A stretch of 64,000 nt of DNA, taken from positions 62,001 to 126,000 of the forward strand of contig WIXG01000088.1 in NCBI GenBank assembly GCA_009869945.1, in the 5' to 3' direction. Within the stretch, counting starts at the first letter, position 1. Each line of letters opens with the position of its first letter. A model generated the notes under the pieces. The model made no database searches, was not told the DNA's origin, and saw only the letters and a program-made list of their open reading frames with translations. Positions 1 through 12,340 of the stretch are shown in pieces. The DNA comes from Mesaphorura yosii (Eukaryota > Arthropoda > Collembola > Poduromorpha > Tullbergiidae). A program made the position numbers and the translations under genes.

Positions 1-1807
1 ATGTTAATGTGAGAATTTGATTTGGATAGGCAGGGATTGCAATTCAACATCCTGTGTCTGGAATTTGTTTGAGATTTTGGTGTGGTTTGCATCATGGATG
101 AGACTGGTTGAATAGCTTCTACCTGATGCGGCTCAACTCTTGGATTCTCCAGACTGCAAAGCTCACTTCACCAATTGGTTTGCTGCTTGCAGAAAAGAAG
201 CGTTGTCCATTCTCTTATTCAGTCTTATCTTTAATATCGGCTTGGTTTTATTTGGTGTCGAGAGTATCGAGGCCATAAATCGTCTCAAAACATAGACCAA
301 GAGTAACAAACTTCCGCGATCACTTTCCTCAACTTTACTGCTTCAACACTGCTGTGCATTAGAACTTGGACATCGAAGACTCTGTGTTTGGGTAAAACTC
401 AGAGTGTTCACAACTTCCGAGGTTTTCCAGTTTAATTCCTCTTTGAGCCATGTTGCAGTCAGTTGCAGGTCAGATTCATCGGTTTGAAGACAAATACTGC
501 TCAACTGTTAAAAGTAATGGACGCGTCGAAAAGAGATCACAATATTTTTCCGATTGTATGATAGATTAGAAGCAGAACACACTTGGACAAATTTTTGTTT
601 GTGATTTGTCGAATTTGTAATTTGCGCGAAATCTATGCAAATCCCATGACTCTTTCTGCGTCTTGGACTACCACCAATTTTGTTCGTTTTAACTCGAGCT
701 CGCGCGAATCCTCTCCAGCATGCGCTTTTTGCACTGGTTCGTTATTCTTTCATCTCCTTCAAGAAGTTGGACTCACAAGATGCGACAAGTCTCCAGTCTC
801 AGCGCTGCAGTTGCGAAGAAATCGATACGATTTGTTTGTTTTCCTTCTCGAATTAGTTACTCTTTTACTTTTCTTTCCGTATGCCTTTCAGCTTTCAGTT
901 TGGTTCTGTCTGCCGAGGGTTTATTCCTCGTTAAGTTCGGTCAGCACAAGCTTACATCCTTAGCTGAATAACAATGGAAATATATGTTGGTTCAGATTTC
1001 TGTACCATGCTATGTACTTATTTTCTCTTCCATGTGATTTGTTGATCTTTTCTGACATGGCAGTGCGAATTTGGGTCGGTCAGCTTCCGATTTTAAGTGT
1101 ACGTATGCAAAATTTCGTATAAAGTTGCTTACAATTGAAAGCGGTTGGATCGTCACATGCCTTTTCGCGACAGCAGAAAATTGCAGTTGCCAAATTATTC
1201 TATTTATAGGTCTATTTATCCCAGTTCTAATTGTGAATTCATTCATTTGTTCCATGTTCTTTCTTCCGGTTTACCACGGTCCAAAATGAGTTCAGGAGTT
1301 GTTTTATTGTTATCTCTTGTCTCTATGCATGAGAATCCAAACACGTGGGGATTCCATTACCATTTTGTATGGACCTGAGTTGGTTTTGCCATGCTTGGTT
1401 GCATCGCGTGTTTGCTGGTGGCACACACTGCAGACTGCACGAACTGCGCGCATAAATATTTTCACAAGAGTAAAAAATCGCCTCGTGTAAAGTAAGCAGA
1501 TATTGTCCACAGAACAACGCGAGTAAAAGTCGCAATATGGTACTCGGCCTCGACTCGTAGAGCCATGAGCCTCGTGTGTCCTTTATGGACTCCAAGTTTA
1601 CTATGTGCGAGATGTGAGCTGATTCTATTGCTGGTGTCTCGCTTAATAAATCTTTTTAAATTACCCCAAAAACACGGCTGGAATGAATTATCTAGTATCT
1701 GTTAGCAGTTTACAAGTACGAATGAGACAGCAAGACACGAAAGTGGAGAAGAGAAGAGCGGCGATGTCGAGCCGCGTCTTTTCTTCGGTTCCTTATCTCT
1801 GTACGAG

Positions 1808-1836
1808 AAGTATTAAGATTTAGTTACTTAATACTT
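1808..1836. repeat. 10-bp perfect inverted repeat (hairpin)
   Basis: AAGTATTAAG at 1,808-1,817 is the exact reverse complement of CTTAATACTT at 1,827-1,836, with a 9-nt loop. It is A/T-rich and sits in noncoding sequence. No flanking target-site duplication or larger element was recognised. A chance hairpin is quite possible. Confidence 0.5.
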
Positions 1837-4800
1837 TCTGCATTAGGAACTAAGACACCAGGATTGCGATTTGATAAGCCACGAGTTATGGGCCAATCAA
1901 TGAGCAACTTCTATTGCAGAGCCATTAAAGACAGCCTGAGTCTTTTGTTTTGCTTGGACAAATTTACGGTTGTGCTTGGACAAAGTTTGATACTTGCGAA
2001 CGACATCGTCGATTTCCTTCGCTCCCTCTGTTCAATCCAGGCCACGTTCTGTTTAGACGAAAGAATTTGCATTTGAGGTGCGAGTAAAAGCAGTAGCTTG
2101 TTAGGAGGCTTAATACGCAGCAATTTACTTTCTCTCACGTCCGCTTTCTCCACTCTCGAGCTATTTTGCCAACGAAATGCGAGCTACGAGGGCGAAAAGT
2201 ACTGAGTACTTGGCCCATTGTCATTTTCTAAAAACTTTTTTCTCCACCTCTCGACCGGGTACGAAGTTTATAGGTCGAGATCGAACGTTTCTTAAAACAC
2301 TTTAAACTAAAATTCATAAAAGGCAAGAATTGAAGGGAAGGCATCTATCTTCTTCTTTATGCGGACGGGCATATATCATCGTGTCAAATGGTATCAGAGC
2401 AGAGTTCGTATTTCTAAGGACGTGTGTGCTAGTTTCGTCTCCTTTGGTTAGCCACACACGCACATGATTTAAACCTCTTCTACTTCCATAGCACAGGCAC
2501 TTTACGAATAAAAGAAAAAAGCGAGCAAAAGAGCGAAGCGGATTTGTGACTGAGCCTTAAACTTTCTTCTTTCCCCGAGAGTTTATAAATTAGAGATGTG
2601 GAGAGGCGAGACTCGTGACTGATCACTGTATTCATTTCACCGATCGCGAACTCTGGACAGATTGCAGCGCCGGAGTTGCGATAGGCTCCAGCTGACAAAA
2701 CTCGGTCAAATTGACAGGAAATAATTTTTAAAACGCCACCTTGCTAGAATTAGCAAATATTTCACGTTATTATACATGCCTGTCTGCGTCCCAATTGTAC
2801 GATACGATTGGCATTGCCGTGGCTAATAATCAGCATAACTTACCGTGAAAAGATAAATCGGGGCAGGGGCAAGACAGTGCAGTTAACGACGAATTCCTGC
2901 GTGGTATTTCGCCTTTGTTTCATTAAACGCCCTTTCTCTGAGATGCAAAATTTTATAGCGTGGAAAATGAGTTTTTGCACTCGTTCTCACTCTCTCAGGC
3001 ACGTGAATCTTCTCGCTGGCTTTATAGCGCTGGTTCATGAAATGAAAGTTAGTTCATTAATAGAAGCGCACGGGAGAAAGTTAAAAGGGTAGCGTCCCGT
3101 AAAGGAGCAAAGAGGCAAAGTAGATGAACTGTCATTATCATTTTGTAACTTCAACGATTTACCTAAGATTATATGATTACATTGAGGATGAATAAAGTTG
3201 AGGCGTATAATCATGTTATATGCTATGCGCACTCGATGGAGAGGCAAGGGAGTAGATGAGCTGTAAAATCATCAAAAACTAACAGCATTAATTCTCCTTT
3301 GTTAAATGACTGCTTTTCTTGTGCCAGACTCGTGAAAGGGAAACGATGGTCTCCGGTGAGTGATTGACACCTTCCACGTTGTGCGCTGCTCTCACGTTTA
3401 ATGTTTACGTTTACTTTGTCTATCCAACATCATCGCATTTCATACTGCCACGTGTAGACGAAGCAGTTTTACAACCTGACTTCACTCTCAATGCTGTTGC
3501 TGGTTGCTTTTGAACCGAGACCCTTGCATTAATGAAGCTCTTGACTATTAAGTGTTTAGCCCAACATAATACGAGTTGTGATTATTTGCAGAGTATGAAC
3601 TTGGTAAGTGTGAAAGCAGATTCTTGCATTGTGACGGAGGCCAATTCAGGAAGTGCGTAAAAGCAGTACCATTAAACCATTCATTTCGAGATTGCAGCAT
3701 GAACTCCTAATTAAAATTTTATGTCGATTTCACGTGCAACTTGCTGCTGAGTTGTATTTGGCGGAAATGCTCATATGTGCATTGCACAAAGCGTTCTTCA
3801 TGTAATAAATTCTGTTGGAGAAATAAGAGATCAAAATTCTGGGCGCCAGATTAAAGCATTTCGAGCTTCCTCGAGTGTGCACGTTTTACTGCTCTTAGAG
3901 CAGCAGCGATTAGTGTCACGGGAATAAAGCGTGCTCCACGTGAAACATGAAACGTCATAACCATTTACGGAAACTCACGTTGGACTCACCGCTCGCACAC
4001 AACAGTCACAAAGCCGCCGTGGAAAGTTGGAGTAAACCCTATTTACGCATTAGACGATGTTAAAATCGTGAGCATGATCACGAGTCCTTGTCCTGGTCCT
4101 GTTTAGTGTGCACTTCACATTCTCACAGGCCCACACGGGCTGTTATGCACGGTCTATAAAGTCGTGCATTAGCTTGCCTAATAAACAACAAACGCTATAA
4201 TCCGACGAAGCATATTGCCAAAAATTTGACTTTTTACGGCACACATTCTTTCACGGGCAATGCGAACCCATTAAGACAAGGTCACGCACTGCAATAAACT
4301 CGAGGGATGACAACAATAACATTATTATATTGCGACTACTTATGACTGTTTTTAAGTTCACCAACTTGCAATTTCCAGTTGTACCATGCGTGTCGGTAAA
4401 CTTTAATAATAAAAAGCACGCACAATTGTACACTGTTGTACTTGTACAATTGAGTTATTTCTGATAACAATTTTGCTTTGTGATTCGAGCACGCTCATAA
4501 AATGCTCACTAGAATTTGAAATAAGAACCAATTTCTTTATCATAATTTTTCCACTAGAAATCACCAAGTTCGCAGGCTTATTTCTCAAATACTATTTAGA
4601 GTTTGTCTTTATTTTGTCTTATTCAAATATATTATAATTTTTTCAGAATGCGACTTGTTGGAAGAAGAAAGGAGAGAATGTATCAACATCTTCTGCTCCG
4701 TAACTTAGCACAAACTAAGTCCATTATAATTACAAGCCATCATCACAAAACCCGGGTGATGAAATGAGTGAAGCGACAAAAAGGATTAAATGCATGGCAC

Positions 4801-7800
4801 CTTTCTTTAGCCATCACGAATTCATTTCTAATCAATGCTCTGATCGAATTATAAATATTGGTTCAGGGCCTCCGCCCGAAAGAAAGACGAGGAGGAGTTT
4901 CTGTGGAAGTAAAGTTGAATTAAGACCCGACTAATTAGGCCAGAAATCTGATTACCTTTCCTCACACTTCAGCACATCACAGTTCGACGCATTCGTGCGC
5001 GGCAAATTCCATCGCTCCTTGAATTCGGGACTTCTCGAGACTCGCCTTATCAAGTCGATGAATTTTACTTTGAGAAAGTTCCAAATGTTTTCATGCACGT
5101 AGTGCTGAGAAAGAGACCTCAGAATTTAATTACTTTTTTCATCTCCTTCCCTCCTTTTCTGGATTCTGTGTTCCGTTCTTGCGTCTTGCGAAAGGTCGTT
5201 TTGCATAGTCATACATCAAACATGAATTGGGTGGAGGTTCACACGATACCACTCAGACGTTGGGCTGCGACTCAGGCCCTTCCACGTGTTCAAATTCGGA
5301 CAGTGTCACCATTCGTTCTGCGCACACGAGAAGCTTGACTCTTTACTTGAACTGGCAATTAAAATCGGGGTTAAATTAATAGCTGCTCCTCCACGCCTAC
5401 CCTTCTTGTCCTAATTTTTAACTCTTTACTTCTCATGCAATATAGCATTGGTAGTGGTTTGCGTCAATTTCTTTTTCGAAATTTTTGCGCTTCAATGAAA
5501 CGAATATCACACAAACGCGAATTGGACTGACGCAGTTATCGTCTTGCCTATAGCTTCAAAACTAAAGAAAGTTAGAACGAATGACCAGCATAAAGTATTC
5601 CTTGTCGTGGACTCTGTGTTTCTGAATCTTAATCAATGACTGGACTGCAGGACACTATAAAAGAGGTTTCGCTGTTATGCTTTTGCGGTGCTCAACCAAG
5701 TGCGTATTCGGCGCATTACAGCAGCAGTCTTGGTCTCCGGGTGTAAAATGTTCGAGCTTTAACCTTTTAGCTTCTCTGGACTTCCCGTTAAGTAACTGAG
5801 CCGAACCGGACCAACTTTTGCAGAGCACATACGAAACTTCCTTCGTCTCGTACGTGCAACGAAGTCTGTATTGTTGCTCGAGCAGATCTTATATTTCGAA
5901 TAAAATTTATGAACTTTCTCTTCTCGCAGGTCGACGTCTTGCTCTTGCTCGCACTCTCGCGCACGTACATAAAAGTGATGGAGAGCGAGGACAAGACTGA
6001 GTCAAGGAGAGAAAGATACGATTAAAGTGACACATGCGAGGATACAACGTAGGAACGTACATGACGATGACGAGGTACTGCTCCTCTCCTGGTACAACTA
6101 CGACACGTAGACACAAAGATTTTCCGCTTATAAAGTGTCCATGGTTCCTTTCCGTTGCCAGATGACTCCTCTCTTTCGCCTCACCAGTTAGCACAGGCTG
6201 AACAGACTTGCTTCGAGTTTCTGCAACTCGCAACTGATAAAAATTCTGTGAGCTTCGTCTTCAAAGACTCAATTCATCATTTTATAAGCAGCGGAAAAAG
6301 TACGAGAAGAAAGAGTTTATGTCGTTTCATTATAAATAGCCAATTGGAATCATCATATAACAGGCTCGTGGAGGGCAGCACGTGGAACATACGAGATACA
6401 AAGGGTTATTTAGTTGGTTACAATTTTTCTTTAGTTAACTCTTCCCCACGTAGTGACAAAGTTGTTCGTTTAAGACTTTCTCCTTTCTTCTTTCCGCGAC
6501 GAGTTTAGTATGGGCGAAATAGCCGAGATGCTCATCCTCCTTGTCTCTGTGAGTGAATACAAATTGTGTCATTATTCCGGCTGCTGTGACTCCGAAGCAG
6601 GCAGCAAAAGGAAAAAAGTTGGTGGATTCACAAGATTGTTCGCTATGCGTCTTTGGGTGGACTCGGAGACATCCTTTTAAGAAAGTCGTCTTTGTCGTCG
6701 TAAATTGTTGTCATTGCAGGAGAGGAAAAGAAAGGCACGACGGCGACAGAGAGCGAGATCAGAACTAATGCATTAATATCAAGCTATTTAAAAAGCAGAA
6801 GGGAAACGCAGACTCTCATTTTCATACGTCTTTTCCATCTGCACATGGTATTATCATCTTATTATTATTTCGCATTTATGATAATGGCTGCCACCAAAAC
6901 AACTCCACACTAACTTTAACTTTTCTCTCATTCTTCCAGTGCAAATATATTTTTTCACAAAGTTCAGAGTAAAAGTTTTGCAACAGAAAAAGGGACCTCG
7001 TAACAATAACAATGGAGAAAGTATAAATTTTAAGCAAGAAATCAGCTTTGACAGGCTCGTGGAACGGAGGCGACACCGCCGGAATATTAATTGAGTGTTC
7101 CGGCAAGTTAGTGCAAATTGGCTATTTTTGAAAGTAGAGAAACTAAGTAAGTAGTGTGCACCAGTTTCGCACAAATTGTAACTGTAAGCGTTAAATGTAT
7201 GCTTTCTTAAATCGATGCCAAATGAAATTGGTACAAATGCAAAGTCCAGGCCTAAATTAGACAATATTTGCATATTTTATAACAATCGCACATAAACTTT
7301 TCGCGTATTTTTGTGCCCTTAAAAGTTTGGCTAGCAATGTTGAGTTTGTCTTGTAAACTGCACTATTGATGACATTTTTCTTCAAATTATGGCATAAAGG
7401 CTGAATTGAATTATGTTAATAAATTGTCAAGTAGGTATTCCCAGTTCTGGTCCGGAAACTCCATTGCATTGAAGAGAAGATCATGCTTGTCGGGCGTCTG
7501 ATGTGCTACTGATCAGTTAATGCTGCCGACAAGTCGGAAGCGAAACGACAAAGTTGACTCGAAAACGAGACTGCACTTTATACCAGTAATTTGCAAACTT
7601 ACGCGACGACAGAACGCGAACGAACGTTGAAGTAATATATTATAATTAATTAGTCTGCGAATGAGAACTTTGAATTCTCTGTTTCGATGCTCTTTAAGGG
7701 CAAACCCACGCAGTCTGAACCATGCGTTTCCCGGTTCGAATTCTTATGAAATAAATTGAATTTGCACTCTCTCCGTGCGTGGGACTACATTGTTCTAGAG

Positions 7801-10513
7801 CGCTGTGTCGTAATCACGTCGCGCACATTTCGCGTACCTGCCAACTACTGAACTGCCAAGTACCAAATTAAAAGAAGACGGCGGCAGAAAGGAAACTGAA
7901 ACAACAATGATATATCGTTTCTTATGTTAATACCATTATTATACACAGTTACTCATTCCGGCTGCCTCCCGTGCCGCTGCTAAGTACTCACACTTCTCAC
8001 TCTGGAAATCAAGTCCGCATCCAGTTAGGAAGCCAGATGAAAGAAATGCGATCTTGGGCCCGGCTGCCGCACTGCATATCGTCTAATTAAATCATTTGTC
8101 AAGTCGGATTTTTTACATTATGTATTCTTTCCTCTCATTCATTTCCACCCGCACAAAATTCCCCTCAATTCTGACTTATTCGCGCATTTCTCTCCTTTGT
8201 GCCTCACTCCGGTGCACTGCTGAGCGAATAAAGTTAGTTATTCATGAAGTCCGCATTCTCTCGCATTTTTCCTATTTTTTCTCTTCCTATTCAAACTTCA
8301 TCTCACTGCTCCGCTGCCTTTGCCTTCTCTTGTCTCCGCATTCCACTAAAGACTTCCACCATAACTGTATCAAATTGCGTGCGTGTCTGTGGCTTCAGCC
8401 CACGATACGCTGAAACAGAAGACGACCATAAGAAAGAAACGAAAGGAATTCATCGAGAACCCATATAGAAAGTTATGGCAGAAGAAAGAAAGAAATTCAC
8501 AGATATCATAAATCACTTTTTATTCGGTGTGGTGCAGTGCTATTTTTCTTTCTCCCTCGAACGACAGGAATTCACATGGAGGATTTTCATTAATGTGAGC
8601 ATAACGAGTCTAGGCAGACCGCTCCATGGATTCTTCTCCGGTTTTTGTGTCTCTATTTCCAGCTCAACACTTTCCTAGCCAAGACGGTATTCATTGCACT
8701 TGGACTTGGATCCTCACTCACCATGCGTTCGTTCCTGGCCTTCTCACGCCGTCCGCACACTCCTTTAGAGAGATTTTTTAAGTCCGATCGTTTCTGTTCC
8801 AGTGCGAGTAATTTTATAAGATGAATAAATGCAATTTGAGATTGGTCTATTACCTTCAACGCTTCTCTGAATGACTTCCTTCCTTCCTCGATCTCCTGCC
8901 CTTCTTGCTTACTCCTTACCTTTCTAAATTACAAACATTAAAAGTAATTCTTAATTAAGTATACGAGGGTAAGCTCATTATTTCCTTTCATGCCTTATCA
9001 TGATTGAGGTTCGCTCAGAGTGGAAAGGAGATCCACATGAAGCACCAAGAGTGGTACTTACATGAGTAATGAAGGCGTTCCTTGCGATATTTCACGAGCT
9101 CGCAATGCAGGCTGGGCTAAGCGCAAGTGAGGGCATTATTAGTTGGACGCATGACGTGATTGCTGCTTGCTCTCTTGATCCCGTGCGCCATTTGTTAACT
9201 GGCAACTGGCATTGTTCTAAACTTGGTGTTGGCTGATGACCTTAGATTTCAACTTGCTAACTTCACCATGAATGAGTTCTTGAAATTGATTAATTCGCCA
9301 CACGCTCAATTGCAAAGGTTAAAGATAATCTACTGCGATATTCGAAATACTGATTTATAGGCACTCGATCGGCGGATTTCGCATAAGAAGAAACGTCAGG
9401 TTCGGCTGCCTGATATCAAGCGGCGAACTTTCTCATGAGCTTGGCGATAGTGGCGGCTGGTTTGTCATCAGCTTGGCTTATGTCAAAGTCCGACTCGGAA
9501 TTTATGAACGTTGGCCCCTATTTCAATGCTGAAAGGGGTGGCGTGGTGAATTAATATCGACAAAGTAGAAAATTGCATTTGTAGTGCGTGTAATAATAAC
9601 CATAATAATCATAATAAATGCCGAATGCTGTTGCTGTTATTACTTATACTACGTACTCCACTCTCCGTTCGTCTAAAAATATAAGCCTGGAATTTCGACT
9701 TAATTTGAACATAATGTATTGCATGTAATCGACTTGGTCGGCCCGGGAGAGCCGAAGCCGAAAAGGTTCGTGCGGTGAACGCCGCACTTTTGATGGATGC
9801 TTGTCATGCAATGCTAACAAAGTCGAGTTGAGTCTTGATAAACGGCCTACTCTAAGCTGAAGGCTGATGCGTAAACCTTGGCTCAGTCCGTATCGAGCGG
9901 ATTGTGAGAGTCAGTAAATCTGAATTCCTGCCAGAAAACGCTCCCTGCTCGATCCATGATTTTATGATTTCTGCCAAGATTTCAAGCCGAGCGCGCTGCG
10001 CCATGAACTTCACCACGCGCGCACGAATCGGTCGGTAGTTCACGTAGCGCTGCACTTCCGCTGTTGCAACGAAGCTGGCTGCTTGCTGGAATTTTAATCA
10101 TATGAAGTACTCTTTAATGTTACTGCTGCATTACACGGTTACACATCCGCTACCTACCGAATTCGGAGCTCTAGTAAAGTAGAACAAGAATCCAGACTAC
10201 AGTGGAGCCCTGGAGTGTTTGTAGAAGAGAAAGGTCAGGTTGTAAGGTCAGAGCATGTACAATGCACATACGGCGCAATATTTCTTTGTTTTGTATCTCT
10301 TATTGAAACAATTTCAAGATCCTCTTGTAGTGCTTTTGAAGAGTCGGAGGCGAGTATGGGAAAGCCTCGACAAGTGGAATTCGAAACAAATGAATTTTAG
10401 CGTTGCCGCCGTTGAATGCGAAGATAGGAGTAATAATCATAATAATAAAACCATTTAAGAGCTCTGATGTGAGTTGACTTAATACCCTTACAAGCCGACA
10501 TCGCTACTCCGAG

Positions 10514-10523
10514 TATATAAAAG
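10514..10523 (+). promoter_or_regulatory. Candidate TATA box
   Basis: TATATAAAAG is an excellent match to the animal TATA-box consensus. A start site would be expected around 10,540-10,548, but no clear initiator (TCAGT-type) was found there and no coding exon follows nearby. It could drive a noncoding or 5'UTR exon of the downstream Dpr gene, or be a chance A/T-rich match. Confidence 0.2.
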
Positions 10524-12340
10524 CCTGCCCAAGCACCAGCACTTGAACTTAAATGTCTGAGTCTGTTGAGAGTTGTAATTTCTCATAAAATGAATTATAT
10601 GACCCGCTTCTTATTAAATCTATAACATTTACTTTCGCCACGTCTCACCGTGCTGCAGCACATCGCCGAAAGGAGTCAAGGTACAACTTTCTGTTCGTCG
10701 GCATAAAAATTTTAGCATGATTTTTACATTAGTTTCCCATAAAATAAATTTATTTTATGGATTTGTGTTACACTTTGGTCGTGGACACGGTATGTGTCTC
10801 TGCGAGAGAAAGTTTGTTCAAGACCTTCTTTCCGGTCCGGTCACAGTCGCAGAAGGAAGCATCTGTATCGTCATTGCGCTTTGCTCCTATTTTTCGCATT
10901 TGCCATTCCTGCTCCACGCCAAATTGCACGAGAACCTATAAACGGTTTAATGGTGATGGTGATGGAGGGCGAGAAATGGTGGTCTTAAGCACTCGAATGC
11001 TTAACATCAAATCAAATTAGATATAAAGAATGTAGCTATCATGGCCACAGTAGAGACGTGGCCATTGATGCCATTCACTTTGACCTGCTCCTTAGCTCTC
11101 CGTTCAGTGCTTTGTTTAATGGGTTTAGGTGAGAGCGTTCTTTTGCCGTGAACATACTGTTGTGTTTTGGACTTGGCAGATGATGATGAGATGAAGTTTA
11201 GTTTATGTGTTTTGGAAAACGCAGAGTGGGGAGAATTTCTGCTCACAGTCGCAATGTTGTTGTTTACGTTTTCTGCAGCTTCATAAAACGATTCTCAATA
11301 ATGACACCGAAGGCACTCGTTGCGTCGGTTGGTCGCAGGAGGGTTGGGATTACATTATCTTGTCCCGGGACATTTGATTCATCTGAATAAAAAGGGCATT
11401 AACTATTTTATGCTGAATTGGCGATGGGAAGACGAAGAGGACCTGAGATTGGGACTCATCAAGTCAAGCTGAAAATGTTTACGTGTTTACCCTTCCCCTT
11501 CGCCTTCAAATGCTAAATTTATTCAGCACATTTATGGAAGAAGAAAGGTCACGGGCTGTAGCCTGGAAAATTTCCCGTGTCCGATTTTCCGTCCCAGAAG
11601 TCTGAGTTCAGTTGCGCTTGCTTTCCCGAGTTTTTCGTGGTTAGTCGCAGGTATCGCATTGCATCAATAACGAATTCAGCGCCCTGCAACCTTCTTCCAA
11701 ATAAAATGTAAAGAGTCTAGTAATCCTCGCGACCATTTGAACTATCAAATTTCAATTTAAGACGCAAAAAAGCCTGGCATTTAAGCCCAATATTTTCCAT
11801 CCCATTTTACATACAAATTTGACAAGTAAGGGCCGAATTCAATTTCAAGGCATAACCTCGAAATTGACTGCAATTTTCTGAATAGGGCTTATGTAGTGGA
11901 TTCGATGTTGACAAGCCTTTTGCATCTCACCAATCTTCTTAAATAAGGCTGTTGCAAAATGGTGCGTTAAAGTAAATAAATTACATTACGGTATTATACT
12001 CAAATTACAGTGCAATTGCAATTTGTTTTAAAAACTATGCTGGCTCTCAGTGTCCATTCAGAAGAAGAGTTACTTGTTTAATTATCTAACTACTCAATAA
12101 TTCACAGAGAAAACGTATCCGTGTTTAGAAATTGAACGAAGTAATGAAAAGCTCGAGAAAACTTATGACTCGAGTCAATAAACCTCAATATGAATTGAAG
12201 AAAAAACAATATCATTTATGATATTACATTCCTGTATGACTTCGAAATACCGATGCAACGACTTGATTAGGTACTCGTACATACAGTCTCGTGTTTTGTT
12301 TACTTCTTTATAGCTTCGGTGAATACAATTTTAGAGGCAG

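Larger units (their letters stand above)
1..12340. other. Intergenic or distal upstream sequence, no gene seen
   Basis: No coding exon could be supported on either strand in these 12 kb. The open frames present are short, mostly begin at non-ATG codons and have no recognisable domains. The sequence is mainly unique, with a few A/T-rich triplet runs (for example AATAAT/CATAAT-like runs near 9,592-9,620 and 10,431-10,450) and a short CTTC-rich stretch near 8,875-8,910. One 10-bp perfect inverted repeat (1,808-1,836) and one strong TATA-like element (10,514) are listed separately. It may hold regulatory DNA for the Dpr gene that starts at 17,070, but that is inference from position only. Confidence 0.5.

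Noticed and set aside
5656-5663. TATAAAAG motif
   Set aside because: There is no initiator at the expected distance and no downstream coding exon, so a chance match cannot be excluded.
7724-7740. GGTTCGAATTC resembling a tRNA B-box
   Set aside because: It deviates from GGTTCGANNCC, and no A-box, acceptor stem or cloverleaf was found around it.
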